NCBI GenBank assembly: GCA_016711435.1
Contig: JADJSY010000083.1
Span: 302,826 to 366,825, forward strand
Source: Lewinellaceae bacterium
Lineage (GTDB): Bacteria > Bacteroidota > Bacteroidia > Chitinophagales > Saprospiraceae
Direction: 5' to 3'
DNA: 64,000 bases
Shown: positions 15,017-24,263 of the stretch, in pieces
Position numbering within the stretch: position 1 is the stretch's first letter
How the letters are laid out: every line of letters begins with the position of its first letter
Made by a program: the position numbers and the translations under genes
The notes under the pieces: model-generated
Databases searched by the model: none
The model's input: the letters and a program-made list of their open reading frames with translations, nothing else
What the model was told of the DNA's origin: nothing

Positions 15017-17577
15017 TACAACCACCGCACCAGTCCGAAGTCCTGCCGGTGTACCAGCAGTTCATGTTTCGGATACAGCCTGAACCCATATTCAAATACG
15101 CCGGCTGCCGGAGGCACTACATCGCAGGTGTAGGTGGCCTGCGCATCGAGTTGCGAGCTGACTTCCAGCGGGTAAATGGCAATCAGTTCGAGTTCCGTTT
15201 CGGAATGGCGTTTATAAAACACTACTTCGAGGCCGAGGTCTTCGGCATTCAGGGTCTGTAGCTGCAGCGTGACGGATGCTTTGAAATGTTCGCCTAATGG
15301 TAAAGAGCGGTTGAAAGTGTCCGGGGCGTCCAGTTCGACCAGTTCGACCGCATCCCAGGCGCGGCGTATCCGGTTTTTCCACTCGGTGAGTTCTTTGGCA
15401 GCGCTGTAATTGTTTTGTTTTATTTTTTTGCTGCGCGCCCACAATTTGGAATAGAAACGCGCCTCGTAGTCGTCGAGCATACGGCCCATCACAAATTCAG
15501 GCGCGATAAGGGCGATGGTGTTTTTGATATGACTCACCCAACGCTCTGAAATGCCGTTGGCGTCCTGATCGTAAAAGGTCGGGATAATATCGTTTTCCAG
15601 GATATTGTAAATCGTTTCGGCGTCGAGTTCGTTTTGCAGGCCCATATCCTGAAACGTTTCTTTTTCCGGCAAAGCCCAGCCTGCGCCGGGTTTGTAGCCC
15701 TCGCACCACCAGCCGTCGAGTACGGAAAAGTTCATCACCCCGTTCATCACGGCTTTCATGCCGCTGGTGCCCGATGCTTCTTTCGGGCGCGTGGGGTTGT
15801 TCAGCCAGATGTCGACGCCCTGCACCAGGAATTTGGCCATTTCCATGCTGTAATTTTCCAAAAACAGCACTTTCCCGCGGAACTGCGGGTTTTTGGTGGT
15901 ATTGTAAATCAGGCGGATAAACTCCTGACCAGCTTTGTCTGCGGGGTGCGCTTTTCCGGCAAAAATGAAGATTACCGGCTTGTCTGTGCTGTTCACAATT
16001 TCCGCCAGGCGTTTTTCATTAGAAAACAACAAAGTAGCGCGCTTATAGGTAGCAAAGCGCCGGGCAAAACCGATAACCAGGGCATCTTCCCGAAGCGAAT
16101 TGATGATTTCAAAAGTGCTGCGTGGGTTTTCGCCCCGGCGGGTGAGGTCTTCCTGTAAAGAATGACGCACCCAGTTGAACAGGCGTTTTTTCAGCGTGCG
16201 GCGAATTTCCATGATTTTGGCAGCCGGTACCTGGTGGATTTTCGCCCATAATTTGTGGTTGATCTGATCCGTCAGGATCGTTTTGCCCAGTTCTTTCTGG
16301 TACAGCTCGAGCCATTCGCGGGCCACCCAGGTAGGGAAATGCACACTATTGGTCACATAACCGATATTGCTTTCGGCATAACTGTAGTCCGGGTTGAGTT
16401 CCACAAACATTTTCTGGCTCACCTCTCCGTGCAGGCGGCTCACACCGTTGATTTCCTGCGAAGTGCGGATGGCCAGGTGGCTCACGTTGAAGAGTTCGGC
16501 GGGGCTGTCGGGATCCAGACGTCCCAGTGCCACGAGGTCGCGCCAGGGAATATCGAGCGCGTAAGTGTACTCGTACAGGTAGTCGCGCAGCAGGTTTTCC
16601 GAAAAAGTATCGTGGCCTGCCGGTACAGGCGTATGTGTCGTAAACAATTGTGTGGAACGTACGATTTCCAGCGATTCCTGGTATGACAATCCCTTGTCTT
16701 TCATGTAGTTGCGGATACGCTCCAGTCCCAGGAAAGCGGCATGGCCTTCGTTGAGGTGGTAAATATCCGGGCTTAATCCCATTGCTTTGAGCACGCGCAA
16801 CCCGCCTACGCCGAGCAGAATTTCCTGCCGCAGCCGGTTTTCGGAGTCGCCGCCGTACAACTGGTGGGTGATCGAGCGGTCTTCCCAGGTATTGTCGTCG
16901 ATATCCGTATCGAGCAGGTACAGCGACACGCGGCCTACCGGCAGCAGCCAGACTTTAGCCCAAACGGTGCGGCCGGCCAGGTTGACATGTGTTTTGACCC
17001 ATTCACCGCGTTCGTCGCGCACGGGCTGGAGGGGCAGTTGTGTGAATTTGGCAGGCTCCACATGGTGAATTTGTTCGCCGTGCATCGTAATGCCCTGCTG
17101 GAAATACCCGTAGCGATACAGCAATCCAACCGCAAACAGGTTGAAATTGCGGTCGCTCACTTCTTTCAGGTAGTCGCCCGCCAGTACACCCAGGCCGCCG
17201 GAATACAGTCGCATGCTCTGGTGCAGGCCGTATTCCATACAGAAATACCCGACTTGCGGCGCCGATTTAGCAGGCGCTTTGTCGATATAATCGCGAAATT
17301 CTTTGTGCATGCGTTTCATTTTGGACATAAAGTCCGCATTGGCGATCAATTCCCGGGCTTTTTCAATGCTCAGTTCGTCGAGCAGCGCGACCGGGTTGAA
17401 ATTGAGCGCCTCAAATTTTTTTGCATCGATACTTTTAAAAAGTTCGATCGCTTCGTGCTGCCACGACCACCAGAGGTTTTGCGACAATTCGGCGAGCGGG
17501 CTGAGCCCTTCGGGCAAAGTAGGTTCGATGAAAATGCGCTTCAATTTCGCGCCGTTCTGGGTAAGATTCCCAACCAT
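15016..17577 (-). CDS. glgP: Alpha-glucan (glycogen) phosphorylase, GlgP
   Basis: An 853-residue enzyme releasing glucose-1-phosphate from glycogen or maltodextrin. The N-terminal region (LSPLAELSQNLWWSW) is the DUF3417 domain of the shorter bacterial phosphorylase group. The pyridoxal-phosphate site is in the stretch around EASGTSGMKAVMNG, with the substrate-facing HLNEGHAAF and HTPVPAGHD earlier. The C-terminal about 120 residues form an extra beta-rich domain. No other glycogen genes are adjacent. A dispersed repeat copy lies just upstream of its start. Confidence 0.93.
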   Translation of the reverse strand: MVGNLTQNGAKLKRIFIEPTLPEGLSPLAELSQNLWWSWQHEAIELFKSIDAKKFEALNFNPVALLDELSIEKARELIANADFMSKMKRMHKEFRDYIDKAPAKSAPQVGYFCMEYGLHQSMRLYSGGLGVLAGDYLKEVSDRNFNLFAVGLLYRYGYFQQGITMHGEQIHHVEPAKFTQLPLQPVRDERGEWVKTHVNLAGRTVWAKVWLLPVGRVSLYLLDTDIDDNTWEDRSITHQLYGGDSENRLRQEILLGVGGLRVLKAMGLSPDIYHLNEGHAAFLGLERIRNYMKDKGLSYQESLEIVRSTQLFTTHTPVPAGHDTFSENLLRDYLYEYTYALDIPWRDLVALGRLDPDSPAELFNVSHLAIRTSQEINGVSRLHGEVSQKMFVELNPDYSYAESNIGYVTNSVHFPTWVAREWLELYQKELGKTILTDQINHKLWAKIHQVPAAKIMEIRRTLKKRLFNWVRHSLQEDLTRRGENPRSTFEIINSLREDALVIGFARRFATYKRATLLFSNEKRLAEIVNSTDKPVIFIFAGKAHPADKAGQEFIRLIYNTTKNPQFRGKVLFLENYSMEMAKFLVQGVDIWLNNPTRPKEASGTSGMKAVMNGVMNFSVLDGWWCEGYKPGAGWALPEKETFQDMGLQNELDAETIYNILENDIIPTFYDQDANGISERWVSHIKNTIALIAPEFVMGRMLDDYEARFYSKLWARSKKIKQNNYSAAKELTEWKNRIRRAWDAVELVELDAPDTFNRSLPLGEHFKASVTLQLQTLNAEDLGLEVVFYKRHSETELELIAIYPLEVSSQLDAQATYTCDVVPPAAGVFEYGFRLYPKHELLVHRQDFGLVRWL

Positions 17578-17599
17578 GATATATACGAATGAGTTAGTA

Positions 17600-17675
17600 A
17601 GTAGTTATCCGTTATTAGTTATTGGTTACTCGTGCTGATAATCAAGCATTTACAATCAATTTAATCTAAACTAAT
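17600..17675. repeat. Dispersed 70-bp repeat, copy 2
   Basis: GTTATCCGTTATTAG words, then GATAATCAAGCATTTACAAT and an A/T-rich tail AATCTAAACTAAT. It sits directly upstream of glgP. The rest of the gap to rpsF is A/T-rich with no recognisable feature until the promoter at 17933. Confidence 0.85.
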
Positions 17676-17932
17676 ATCGACGAAATTCTTATGCTTATGA
17701 GTTTGTTTTGCTAGTAGTTATCCAAAAATTGTGCAAACTATTGCAAAGCATCGGGCGCCAAGATACGGCGTTTCCCCGGAACTTAGTGTGTTTCAGACAC
17801 CCCTGGGGTTAAATTGAAGGGGCATGCACACCATATCCTTTTATGCAAACGGTTGTGTTGCCCGATAAAATTTTGTTGTTTTTTTAATGGCGAGGTGCAT
17901 TTTACGATAAAACAGGAAAAATTCCCAATTCC

Positions 17933-17963
17933 TTGCACAACCGCACAATTATCCTTACTTTTG
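17933..17963 (+). promoter_or_regulatory. -33/-7 promoter for rpsF-rpsR-rplI
   Basis: TTG (17933-17935), a 20-nt spacer, TACTTTTG (17956-17963). The -7 box is an exact TAnnTTTG match, 47 nt before the rpsF start. Confidence 0.65.
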
Positions 17964-18010
17964 CAGCCATTTTTGAAAATAAACAATCATTTTTTCACAA
18001 CTGACTGATA

Positions 18011-18439
18011 ATGAGACATTACGAAGTCAATTTCATCGTGGATCCGGTGCTGTCGGGCGATGAAGTAAAGTCGACAGCGGAAATCATCCGGAAGGACCTT
18101 GAGGGTTACGGAGCAACAATCGTTGCGGTGGATGAAATGGGCCTGCGCCAGCTGGCCTACCAGATCAACAGACGCTCTTCGGGCGTTTATTTTTGCATCG
18201 AATTTGGCTGCGAAGTAGCCGATTGGTTGGGTAAATTCGAGTTGAGCCTGAAACGGAACGAGCGCCTGCTCCGTTTCCTGACGGTAAAACTCGACAAGTA
18301 CGGCATCAAATACAACGACGACAAGCGCAAGGGGCTCATTGGTTCCAAAAAGCGGAGAGAGGCGGAAGCCGCTGCCGCTGCTGCTGCCGCCGCTAACGAA
18401 GAGGTTTCCGCTCCTGAAGTGGTAGACCTGGACGCCTAA
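18011..18439 (+). CDS. rpsF: Ribosomal protein S6
   Basis: A 142-residue 30S protein with the ferredoxin-like S6 fold (MRHYEVNFIVDPVLS at the start, AYQINRRSSGVYFCIEF in the middle). It binds next to S18 in the small-subunit platform. The C-terminus carries an Ala-rich tail (about residues 115-133) longer than in E. coli S6. First gene of rpsF-rpsR-rplI, the usual cluster. Confidence 0.97.
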   Translation: MRHYEVNFIVDPVLSGDEVKSTAEIIRKDLEGYGATIVAVDEMGLRQLAYQINRRSSGVYFCIEFGCEVADWLGKFELSLKRNERLLRFLTVKLDKYGIKYNDDKRKGLIGSKKRREAEAAAAAAAAANEEVSAPEVVDLDA

Positions 18440-18479
18440 ATTCCACCAATTTGTCTAACGCCTTAATTTTCAATACAAT

Positions 18480-18749
18480 ATGGCTGCTACCAGAGAAGAT
18501 GTAAAGTTTCTCAGCAATCCTAAAATTGGACTGCGCCGCAAAAAATACTGCCGTTTCCGCAAATTCGGCATCAAATACATCGACTATAAAGATGCCGATT
18601 TTTTGCTTCAATTCATCAATGAGCAAGGCAAATTGCTGCCGCGCCGTATCACAGGCAACAGCCTGAAATACCAGCGCCGCGTGGCTACTGCCGTCAAACG
18701 CGCCCGTGTACTGGGTATGTTGCCATTCGTGGCCGACTTGATGAAATAA
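18480..18749 (+). CDS. rpsR: Ribosomal protein S18
   Basis: An 89-residue 30S protein with typical basic residues and the core KYIDYKDADFLLQFINEQGK then LPRRITGNSLKYQRRV, partner of S6. Normal length. It lies 40 nt after rpsF in the same operon. Confidence 0.97.
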   Translation: MAATREDVKFLSNPKIGLRRKKYCRFRKFGIKYIDYKDADFLLQFINEQGKLLPRRITGNSLKYQRRVATAVKRARVLGMLPFVADLMK

Positions 18750-18812
18750 ATTGGTTTTGAACGCCCCGGGCGTCTCCGAACTGCACACTAAACGCATTAC
18801 AATTTAACAGCA

Positions 18813-19262
18813 ATGAATATCATTCTGCTCGATCATATCGATAAGGTAGGCGCCAAACACGATGTCGTCAAAGTAAAAGACGGCTACGGACGCAACTACC
18901 TGATCCCCAACGGTCTGGCTATTGTGGCAAACAAGCCCAATTTGGCCCGCCTGGAAGGTTTGAAAAAACAATCCGCTAAAAAAGAAGGCGCTGTAATCGC
19001 TGCCTTCAAAGAAGTAGCCGCGAAATTAGCCGGTGTCAAACTGTCTATTCCTGCAAAAGCGGGTGAAAGTGGCCGCCTGTTTGGTTCCGTTTCTGCTCAA
19101 AATATCTCCATCGCACTGAAAGCATTGGATATCGACGCCGACAAACGCATCATCGAAATGCCGGAAGAGGTAAAAGAACTGGGAACCTACACGGCTACCG
19201 TAAAATTCCACCCGGAAGTAGAACAGGAAGTAACTTTTGAAGTAGTCGCCGAAGAAGCGTAA
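18813..19262 (+). CDS. rplI: Ribosomal protein L9
   Basis: A 149-residue 50S protein: N-terminal domain MNIILLDHIDKVG with GYGRNYLIPNGLA, a long Lys-rich connecting helix (about 45-75), and a C-terminal domain. Last gene of the operon. GTTGAGGGGTTGAGTATTG words follow, then a strong intrinsic terminator at 19361. Confidence 0.97.
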   Translation: MNIILLDHIDKVGAKHDVVKVKDGYGRNYLIPNGLAIVANKPNLARLEGLKKQSAKKEGAVIAAFKEVAAKLAGVKLSIPAKAGESGRLFGSVSAQNISIALKALDIDADKRIIEMPEEVKELGTYTATVKFHPEVEQEVTFEVVAEEA

Positions 19263-19263
19263 A

Positions 19264-19299
19264 TGTTGAGGGGTTGAGTATTGAGATTGTTGAGGGCAT
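19264..19299 (+). repeat. GTTGAG word array after rplI
   Basis: Short single-arm array GTTGAGGGGTTGAGTATTGA, the family seen at 23696-23818, placed immediately after the rplI stop. Confidence 0.7.
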
Positions 19300-19360
19300 C
19301 GCATTAAATGCGTGTTTTCAGATTTTGAGCAACCTCTTTTTCAGACGATAATACATAATG

Positions 19361-19399
19361 AAAAGCAAAACCCGCCGTCAGGAGGGTTTTGCTTTTTTT
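19361..19399 (+). terminator. Intrinsic terminator of the rpsF-rplI operon
   Basis: AAAAGCAAAACCC pairs with GGGTTTTGC around a 10-nt loop, followed by seven T. This is a classical Rho-independent terminator about 100 nt after rplI. A second, very GC-rich hairpin (run of eleven C, then GGGAGGGGGG) follows at 19432-19458. Confidence 0.85.
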
Positions 19400-19480
19400 A
19401 TGTGCGCCTCTCCTTGTGGCGTCTTGCCAAGCCCCCCCCCCCTCCGTTGGGAGGGGGGTGAGGTTAAACTCTCAACAAGC

Positions 19481-20752
19481 ATGAACAACAGCATTATTCG
19501 CCGCGTCATCGTGCTGGGCGCCGTTTCCATCCTCAGCCTGCTTACGGTGCAAACCTATTGGGTGCTCCGCACCTGGGATATTCAGGAACGGGAATTCAAC
19601 CGCAGGGTGAATCAGGCGATGTTCGATGCGGTCATCGACCTGGGTAAACTCAGCGACTTTATCCCCCCTTCCGACAACTTCGTACGCCAGGTGTCATCTA
19701 ATTACTGGGTCGTCAATATCGAAAACCCGTTCGAGGCCAACAACCTGGAATTTAGCCTTGCCAAGGCATTTCAGCAACAAAACCTGAAAGAAGATTACAA
19801 ATACGCTATTTTTGACTGTACCAGCGACCAGATGGTGCAGGGTAAACTCATCAAATACACGGCCTTGGAAGAACCTTTGGCCGAGCCGCTCCAGAAGCAT
19901 TACGACAGCAGTTTTATTTATTATTTCAGTGTCGAATTTCCGGGAAAAACCTCTAATATCCTCACTAATATGTGGATTGTGATCTTTTTCACGGGCCTTA
20001 TGGTGATCACGATTGCGTTTTTTATTTACACCATGTTTGTGATCCTGCGCCAGAAACAACTGTCGGAGTTGCAGCGCGATTTTATCAACAACATGACCCA
20101 CGAATTCAAAACCCCGATTTCCACGATCAATATTTCCACGGACGTTTTTTTGCAAAATGAAAAAGTACAGGGCGACGCGCGCCTGAGCCGCTACTCGGGT
20201 ATCATTAAAGAGCAGGTATTACGCCTGAATACGCAGGTGGAAAAAGTATTGCAACTGGCTAAAATCGAACGGGATAATATCGAACTGCACGTCGAGGAAA
20301 TCAACCTGGCCGAACTGATCAACAGCATTTCTCCTTCTATCGAGTTGAAAGTCAACGATAAAAAAGGCATATTGCATTTGGACCTGGACGCCGTTAATCC
20401 CTTGGTAAAAGCAGATCGGCTGCATCTGACCAATATCCTGCACAACCTGGTGGACAATGCGGTGAAATATTCTAAAGACATCCCGGACATCCATATCAGG
20501 CTGCGCAATGAGGGCAAAAACCTGCTGCTCAGTGTGCAGGACAACGGTATCGGTATCCCGAAAGAGCACCAGAAGCGCGTGTTCGATAAATTTTACCGCG
20601 TTCCGACCGGCAATGTTCACAATGTGAAAGGTTTCGGCCTGGGCTTGTTTTATGTAAAAACCATGTGCCAGGAGCACCGCTGGAAACTGGAACTGCACAG
20701 CGAACCAGGCAAAGGCACTACTATCACGATCCGAATGCCACAAGCAAAATGA
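19481..20752 (+). CDS. Membrane sensor histidine kinase
   Basis: A 423-residue kinase: membrane helix 1 (residues 8-27), extracytoplasmic sensor (28-163), helix 2 (164-187), dimerisation domain with H-box NNMTHEFKTP (phospho-acceptor His207), and a C-terminal ATPase domain with DNGIGIPKEHQ (G1) and GFGLGLFYV (G2). The start at 19481 was chosen because the longer frame from 19358 translates the terminator and C-run. No response regulator is adjacent; instead its stop overlaps aroB by 3 nt, suggesting co-translation with a shikimate-pathway gene. Signal unknown. Confidence 0.9.
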   Translation: MNNSIIRRVIVLGAVSILSLLTVQTYWVLRTWDIQEREFNRRVNQAMFDAVIDLGKLSDFIPPSDNFVRQVSSNYWVVNIENPFEANNLEFSLAKAFQQQNLKEDYKYAIFDCTSDQMVQGKLIKYTALEEPLAEPLQKHYDSSFIYYFSVEFPGKTSNILTNMWIVIFFTGLMVITIAFFIYTMFVILRQKQLSELQRDFINNMTHEFKTPISTINISTDVFLQNEKVQGDARLSRYSGIIKEQVLRLNTQVEKVLQLAKIERDNIELHVEEINLAELINSISPSIELKVNDKKGILHLDLDAVNPLVKADRLHLTNILHNLVDNAVKYSKDIPDIHIRLRNEGKNLLLSVQDNGIGIPKEHQKRVFDKFYRVPTGNVHNVKGFGLGLFYVKTMCQEHRWKLELHSEPGKGTTITIRMPQAK

Positions 20753-21825
20753 CGACCACTTTTTATCCCGGCGATGCGTATCCGGTTGTGCTGGGCCGCT
20801 TGCAGGACACTTTTTCCGACTGGTTGCAACAGCGCCGGCCCTCCAAAATACTCCTGCTGTGCGATGCGAACACCCGCCGCGATTGCCTGTCCGGGTTTCT
20901 GGCGGCTACGGGTTTGCCGGCAAATACGCCTGTGGTGGAAATACCTGCCGGGGAAACGTATAAACATATCCAGACCTGCACGTCCATCTGGGAACAAATG
21001 CTGAAGGCCCAACTCGATCGACATGCCCTCGTTATCAACCTCGGCGGCGGCGTCATCGGCGATATGGGCGGTTTTTGCGCAGCCACCTGGAAACGCGGCG
21101 TCGATTTTGTGCAGGTACCGACCACATTGCTTTCCATGACCGATGCGGCCATCGGCGGCAAACTCGGTATCGATTTTCAAAAAGTAAAAAATACCATCGG
21201 CGTTTTCCAAAACCCTGCGGCGGTATTCGTCGATCCCGTTTTTCTGAACACCCTGCCCGAACGCGAACTGCGCAGCGGCTTTGCGGAAGTGATCAAACAT
21301 GCGCTCATCGGCGCGCCGGAACTCTGGGAAATGATTCGGGATTTTACGCCAGAACAATTAAGCGCTTGTCCGCAGGAAACCTGGCTGAATATGTTAAGCC
21401 AATCCATCGCCGTCAAAGTCCGCATCGTCACGGAGGATCCGCATGAAAAAGGCATTCGAATGCTGCTGAATTACGGCCACACCATCGGCCACGCTTTGGA
21501 AAGTTATTTCCTGGAAACCGAAAACCCGCTCACCCACGGCGAAGCCATCGCGATCGGAATGCTGACGGAAAGTTGGGTACAGCATCAACGCCGGGCGGAG
21601 CAAGTGCCGGACGCCTGGATACGCCTGATGCTGCGCATTTTTCCACACCGGAACATCCCCCTTGACATTGTGCCGGACATCTGGCAAACGATGCAACAGG
21701 ATAAAAAGAACAAGGCGGGTAAAGTACGAATGACGGTTCCGGGAAATATGGAACTCGATATGGAGGTGCTGGAGCCTTCGCAAGAGGAAGTACGGGATAG
21801 TTTGTTGTTTTACAACAACTTATAG
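20749..21825 (+). CDS. aroB: 3-dehydroquinate synthase
   Basis: A 358-residue enzyme converting DAHP to 3-dehydroquinate, step two of the shikimate pathway, NAD- and metal-dependent. Motifs NLGGGVIGDMGGF, PTTLLSMTDAAIGGK and GFAEVIKHA are present, as is the metal-binding LNYGHTIGHALE region. The start at 20749 overlaps the kinase stop (ATGA). The longer frame from 20665 lies inside the kinase. Confidence 0.95.
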   Translation: MTTTFYPGDAYPVVLGRLQDTFSDWLQQRRPSKILLLCDANTRRDCLSGFLAATGLPANTPVVEIPAGETYKHIQTCTSIWEQMLKAQLDRHALVINLGGGVIGDMGGFCAATWKRGVDFVQVPTTLLSMTDAAIGGKLGIDFQKVKNTIGVFQNPAAVFVDPVFLNTLPERELRSGFAEVIKHALIGAPELWEMIRDFTPEQLSACPQETWLNMLSQSIAVKVRIVTEDPHEKGIRMLLNYGHTIGHALESYFLETENPLTHGEAIAIGMLTESWVQHQRRAEQVPDAWIRLMLRIFPHRNIPLDIVPDIWQTMQQDKKNKAGKVRMTVPGNMELDMEVLEPSQEEVRDSLLFYNNL

Positions 21826-21857
21826 TCAGTGCTTTCTTTTGGAATCGCATTACCTCC

Positions 21858-21890
21858 AACTTCCCGAAAGTTTTAAACTTTCGGGAAGTT
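21858..21890. terminator. Convergent-junction hairpin, copy 1
   Basis: AACTTCCCGAAAGTT pairs with AACTTTCGGGAAGTT (near-perfect 33-nt palindrome). A nearly identical hairpin sits at 38175-38207, also between convergent genes, so it probably serves as a bidirectional terminator although no long T-run follows. Confidence 0.65.
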
Positions 21891-21900
21891 TCGCGCCATA

Positions 21901-21936
21901 AAAAAAGCAGGCACCGTGCGCATCACGGTACCTGCA
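21901..21936 (-). terminator. Intrinsic terminator for the DUF5777 gene
   Basis: On the minus strand GCAGGTACCGTG pairs with CACGGTGCCTGC (one mismatch), followed by seven T. It lies about 145 nt beyond the DUF5777 stop. Confidence 0.75.
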
Positions 21937-22045
21937 AAGGGGGGATTTGAGGCGTGGGTACTTGAACCCGCACCGAAAAAAAATATTCGAGTAAATGAGG
22001 ATTCGAGTATCTGACTACAAATCCCCGAATCCAGATTTCGCTTGC

Positions 22046-22075
22046 ATCATCCCTCATTCCTCATCCCTCATTCCT
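22046..22075. repeat. CATCCCTCATTCCT word array
   Basis: A single-arm array of CATCCCTCATTCCT words directly behind the DUF5777 stop codon, same family as 9860-9989. Confidence 0.75.
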
Positions 22076-22079
22076 GTTT

Positions 22080-22994
22080 CTACTCCAGTCCTTTCGGTTT
22101 TTTCACTGTAAACACCCGCGACACATTAAACCCGAAGCGGATACCGCTCAGTACACGGCCTTCATCGTTTTTGAAAAACCAGTCTTCCGGCGTTTCCGTG
22201 ATAAAACCTTTGTAGCTCATCGCATTGGTATTGGTAAAATGCAGCTGGAACACGTGCCCACCCGTCTCTATATCGAAACCGATGGACAGCGAATTGGCAT
22301 AGTCCGTACTGATCTGGCCTTCCGGCACATAGTAGTATTCCAGGTTGATAGATACCCTTTTGGTCAGTTTGGTTCGGCCGCCGATACCTATGGCCAGTAC
22401 GTCGTTGTTTTCGTCGCGGGTAGGTACCAGGTTGCGGTGTACCAGCGTAGGCATCAGTTGCAGGCTCAGGCCTTTGCTGAATTTGCGGGCCAGCAGCAAC
22501 TGGTGCGTGTAATACAGGCGGGACGTAAATTTATTGTCGCGCTCCGCATCCGAAAACTTGAGCGTTTTGATCTGTCCGTCGATCAGGTAAGACAAACTGA
22601 TGGGCATATTTCGTTTGCCGCTGCTTTGGCGCAGCAGGCGGTATTTGGCAAAACCGTCGATGATTTTTTCGTTGCCGTTGCGGCCTATGCCGATCATCAG
22701 GCGGTCGGTGATGCCGTAGTCGAAACCGATGCGTATGGTAGCGGCATCGAGTCCGAACATATCGTACACGCCCTGCCGTACAGGTCCGAAACGGTGCGAA
22801 ATTTTAAAATCGAGTACGCCGGCAGCCGTATTTTCAATAGAGTGCCCGTTGATAATGCGGTTGGTTTTGAAACTGGCCGTTGCGAAATCCGTTGTTTTTT
22901 CTTCGCCCAGCATGGAAAGCAGGTCTTCTTCCTGGGCAACCAGGCCTTGTCCACAGAGCAGCATTACTAATAATAAGAGGAGATTTCTTTTCAT
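22080..22994 (-). CDS. DUF5777 family outer-membrane beta-barrel protein
   Basis: A 304-residue protein with a signal peptide ending at GLVAQ and then alternating aromatic/hydrophobic strands typical of an outer-membrane barrel (GIGRNGNEKIIDGFAKYRLL; LEYYYVPEGQ; VFQLHFTNTNAMSYKGFI). The last phrase and the order of strands match DUF5777. In Bacteroidota this family often lies beside YceI and cytochrome-c-like proteins, as here (YceI, OB-fold protein and cytochromes upstream on the same strand). Function unknown. Confidence 0.85.
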   Translation of the reverse strand: MKRNLLLLLVMLLCGQGLVAQEEDLLSMLGEEKTTDFATASFKTNRIINGHSIENTAAGVLDFKISHRFGPVRQGVYDMFGLDAATIRIGFDYGITDRLMIGIGRNGNEKIIDGFAKYRLLRQSSGKRNMPISLSYLIDGQIKTLKFSDAERDNKFTSRLYYTHQLLLARKFSKGLSLQLMPTLVHRNLVPTRDENNDVLAIGIGGRTKLTKRVSINLEYYYVPEGQISTDYANSLSIGFDIETGGHVFQLHFTNTNAMSYKGFITETPEDWFFKNDEGRVLSGIRFGFNVSRVFTVKKPKGLE

Positions 22995-23006
22995 TGATCT
23001 TGATTG

Positions 23007-23117
23007 TTTAGTTATCCGTTATCGGTTATTTGTTATCAGGGTGGTAACGCTTGGCCCCATTATAAACCCAAGCCGAAGGTATCCACCCTGATAACTAATA
23101 ACCGATAACTAATAACT
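23007..23117. repeat. Word-array hairpin with GGTGGTAACGCTTGG core
   Basis: GTTATCCGTTATCGGTTAT words pair with GATAACTAATAACCGATAAC words. The core GGGTGGTAACGCTTGGCCC pairs imperfectly with CCAAGCCGAAGGTATCCACCC. Lies between YceI and DUF5777. Similar cores occur at 29469, 43619 and 47413. Confidence 0.88.
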
Positions 23118-23119
23118 TT

Positions 23120-23674
23120 TTAAGATTTCAGCGGCTGTAGCACAGCGCTCACCGTTACTTTGATTTCCTTGGCGATATTGTCCCGTACCAGCGAAGGAAT
23201 CGCAATTTTATAATCTTCGGGTTTCACAACGAAGTTAGACAGGATTTCGACGCTGCCTTTCGATACCTTCACAGTGCCTTCCACATTCACATCGCGTTCC
23301 ACCCCGTGGATGGTCAGTTTGCCGCTTGCTTTGGCGTTGTATTTGCCATCCTGCGAAAAATTGATCTCGCTGAGGTTGCTGATTTGTCCTTTGAATTGCG
23401 CGTTCGGGAAAGTGGACGATTCCAGGTAGTTTTCGTTGAAATGCTCCTGCATAAGGGCTTTTTCAAACAAAAAACCTTTAATCAACACTTTCCACTCCAT
23501 TTTGCCGGTAGCGGCATCCAGTACGCAGGTGCCGCTTTTATTGAGGCCCTCGATTTTCTCCATCGGCGTATCGGAACTGAATTTTATTTTGGCATCACGG
23601 GTGAAGAGTTTTTGCGAAAAGGCCGAACTGCTCATCAGAAACAAAGCGGCGAAAAGAACAATGAATTTTTGCAT
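23120..23674 (-). CDS. YceI family periplasmic lipid-binding protein
   Basis: A 184-residue protein with a signal peptide (cleavage near SSAFSQ) and a YceI lipocalin-like barrel; ANLTIHGV-type core (GKLTIHGVERDVNVEG) and ENYLESSTFPNAQFKG are diagnostic. Members bind isoprenoid lipids in the periplasm. Start and length are normal. Likely in one transcription unit with the DUF5777 gene, although a hairpin separates them. Confidence 0.93.
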   Translation of the reverse strand: MQKFIVLFAALFLMSSSAFSQKLFTRDAKIKFSSDTPMEKIEGLNKSGTCVLDAATGKMEWKVLIKGFLFEKALMQEHFNENYLESSTFPNAQFKGQISNLSEINFSQDGKYNAKASGKLTIHGVERDVNVEGTVKVSKGSVEILSNFVVKPEDYKIAIPSLVRDNIAKEIKVTVSAVLQPLKS

Positions 23675-23695
23675 AATGAAATATTTAAACGGTTG

Positions 23696-23818
23696 TGAGT
23701 GTTGAGTTTGTTGAGAGGTTGATTGTTGAGGGGTTGAGTGTTGAGGGTTGAGGTCAGCTGAGATTACGAGTGGATTTACAGGGCGCCCTCAACAACCTCA
23801 ACCCTCAACAATCTCAAC
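23696..23818. repeat. Word-array hairpin, GTTGAGGGTTGAG family
   Basis: GTTGAGTTTGTTGAGAGGTT words on the left pair with CTCAACAACCTCAACCC words on the right around a 40-nt loop. It fills the gap upstream of YceI. Confidence 0.88.
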
Positions 23819-23821
23819 CTT

Positions 23822-24243
23822 TTATTTTTTCGCTTCCACGCATTCCACGAAAATAACATCCAGGTTCAGTCCGGTGCATTTGCCTTTAAAAGTGACCTGT
23901 TCGCCGGCCTGAAAATCGGTGCGGGCGTGGCTGGCAAAGGGGCTGAGTTCGCAGGCTACGACACCCATATCGCTGCCGGCTTCGAGGCTGACTTTAACGG
24001 CGCCGTCGCCATCTTTTGCGGCTTCCTTCACCTTGCCAGTGATGGCTACCACCTTGTCTAAGTATTTGGCATTTGCGGCATTTTCATCGGTGTTGTATTC
24101 GTTGTACAGCGCTATGGCATCGATGGCAATGTCGGCTTTGGCGGCGCCGATATCCTGGTGCGGTTTGTTCCAGAGTGCGTATCCTACGGCTCCTCCGATA
24201 AGGGCAACAGCCAGCAGGATGTAGAGAATTTTTTGCTTTTCAT
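23822..24243 (-). CDS. tRNA_anti-like OB-fold protein, membrane-anchored, frameshift near start
   Basis: The OB-fold portion (YLDKVVAITGKVKE ... FKGKCTGLNLDVIFVECV) matches the tRNA_anti-like family of Bacteroidota, small membrane- or periplasm-facing proteins of unknown role. The ATG at 24243 reads only 19 codons before a stop. One extra A in the run at 24237-24240 would join it to the main frame, giving a good N-terminal membrane helix (KILYILLAVALIGGAVGYAL). Without correction the frame would start internally at 24052 and lose the anchor. Sequencing deletion is the likely cause. Confidence 0.75.
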
Positions 24244-24263
24244 CTTGTTTTGTTTAGAATAAG

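Noticed and set aside
17783..17986. Small frame upstream of rpsF
   Set aside because: It overlaps the rpsF promoter and has no recognisable sequence features.
19358..19480. Longer N-terminus of the histidine kinase
   Set aside because: This part translates the intrinsic terminator and an eleven-C run; the membrane-helix start at 19481 fits the family.
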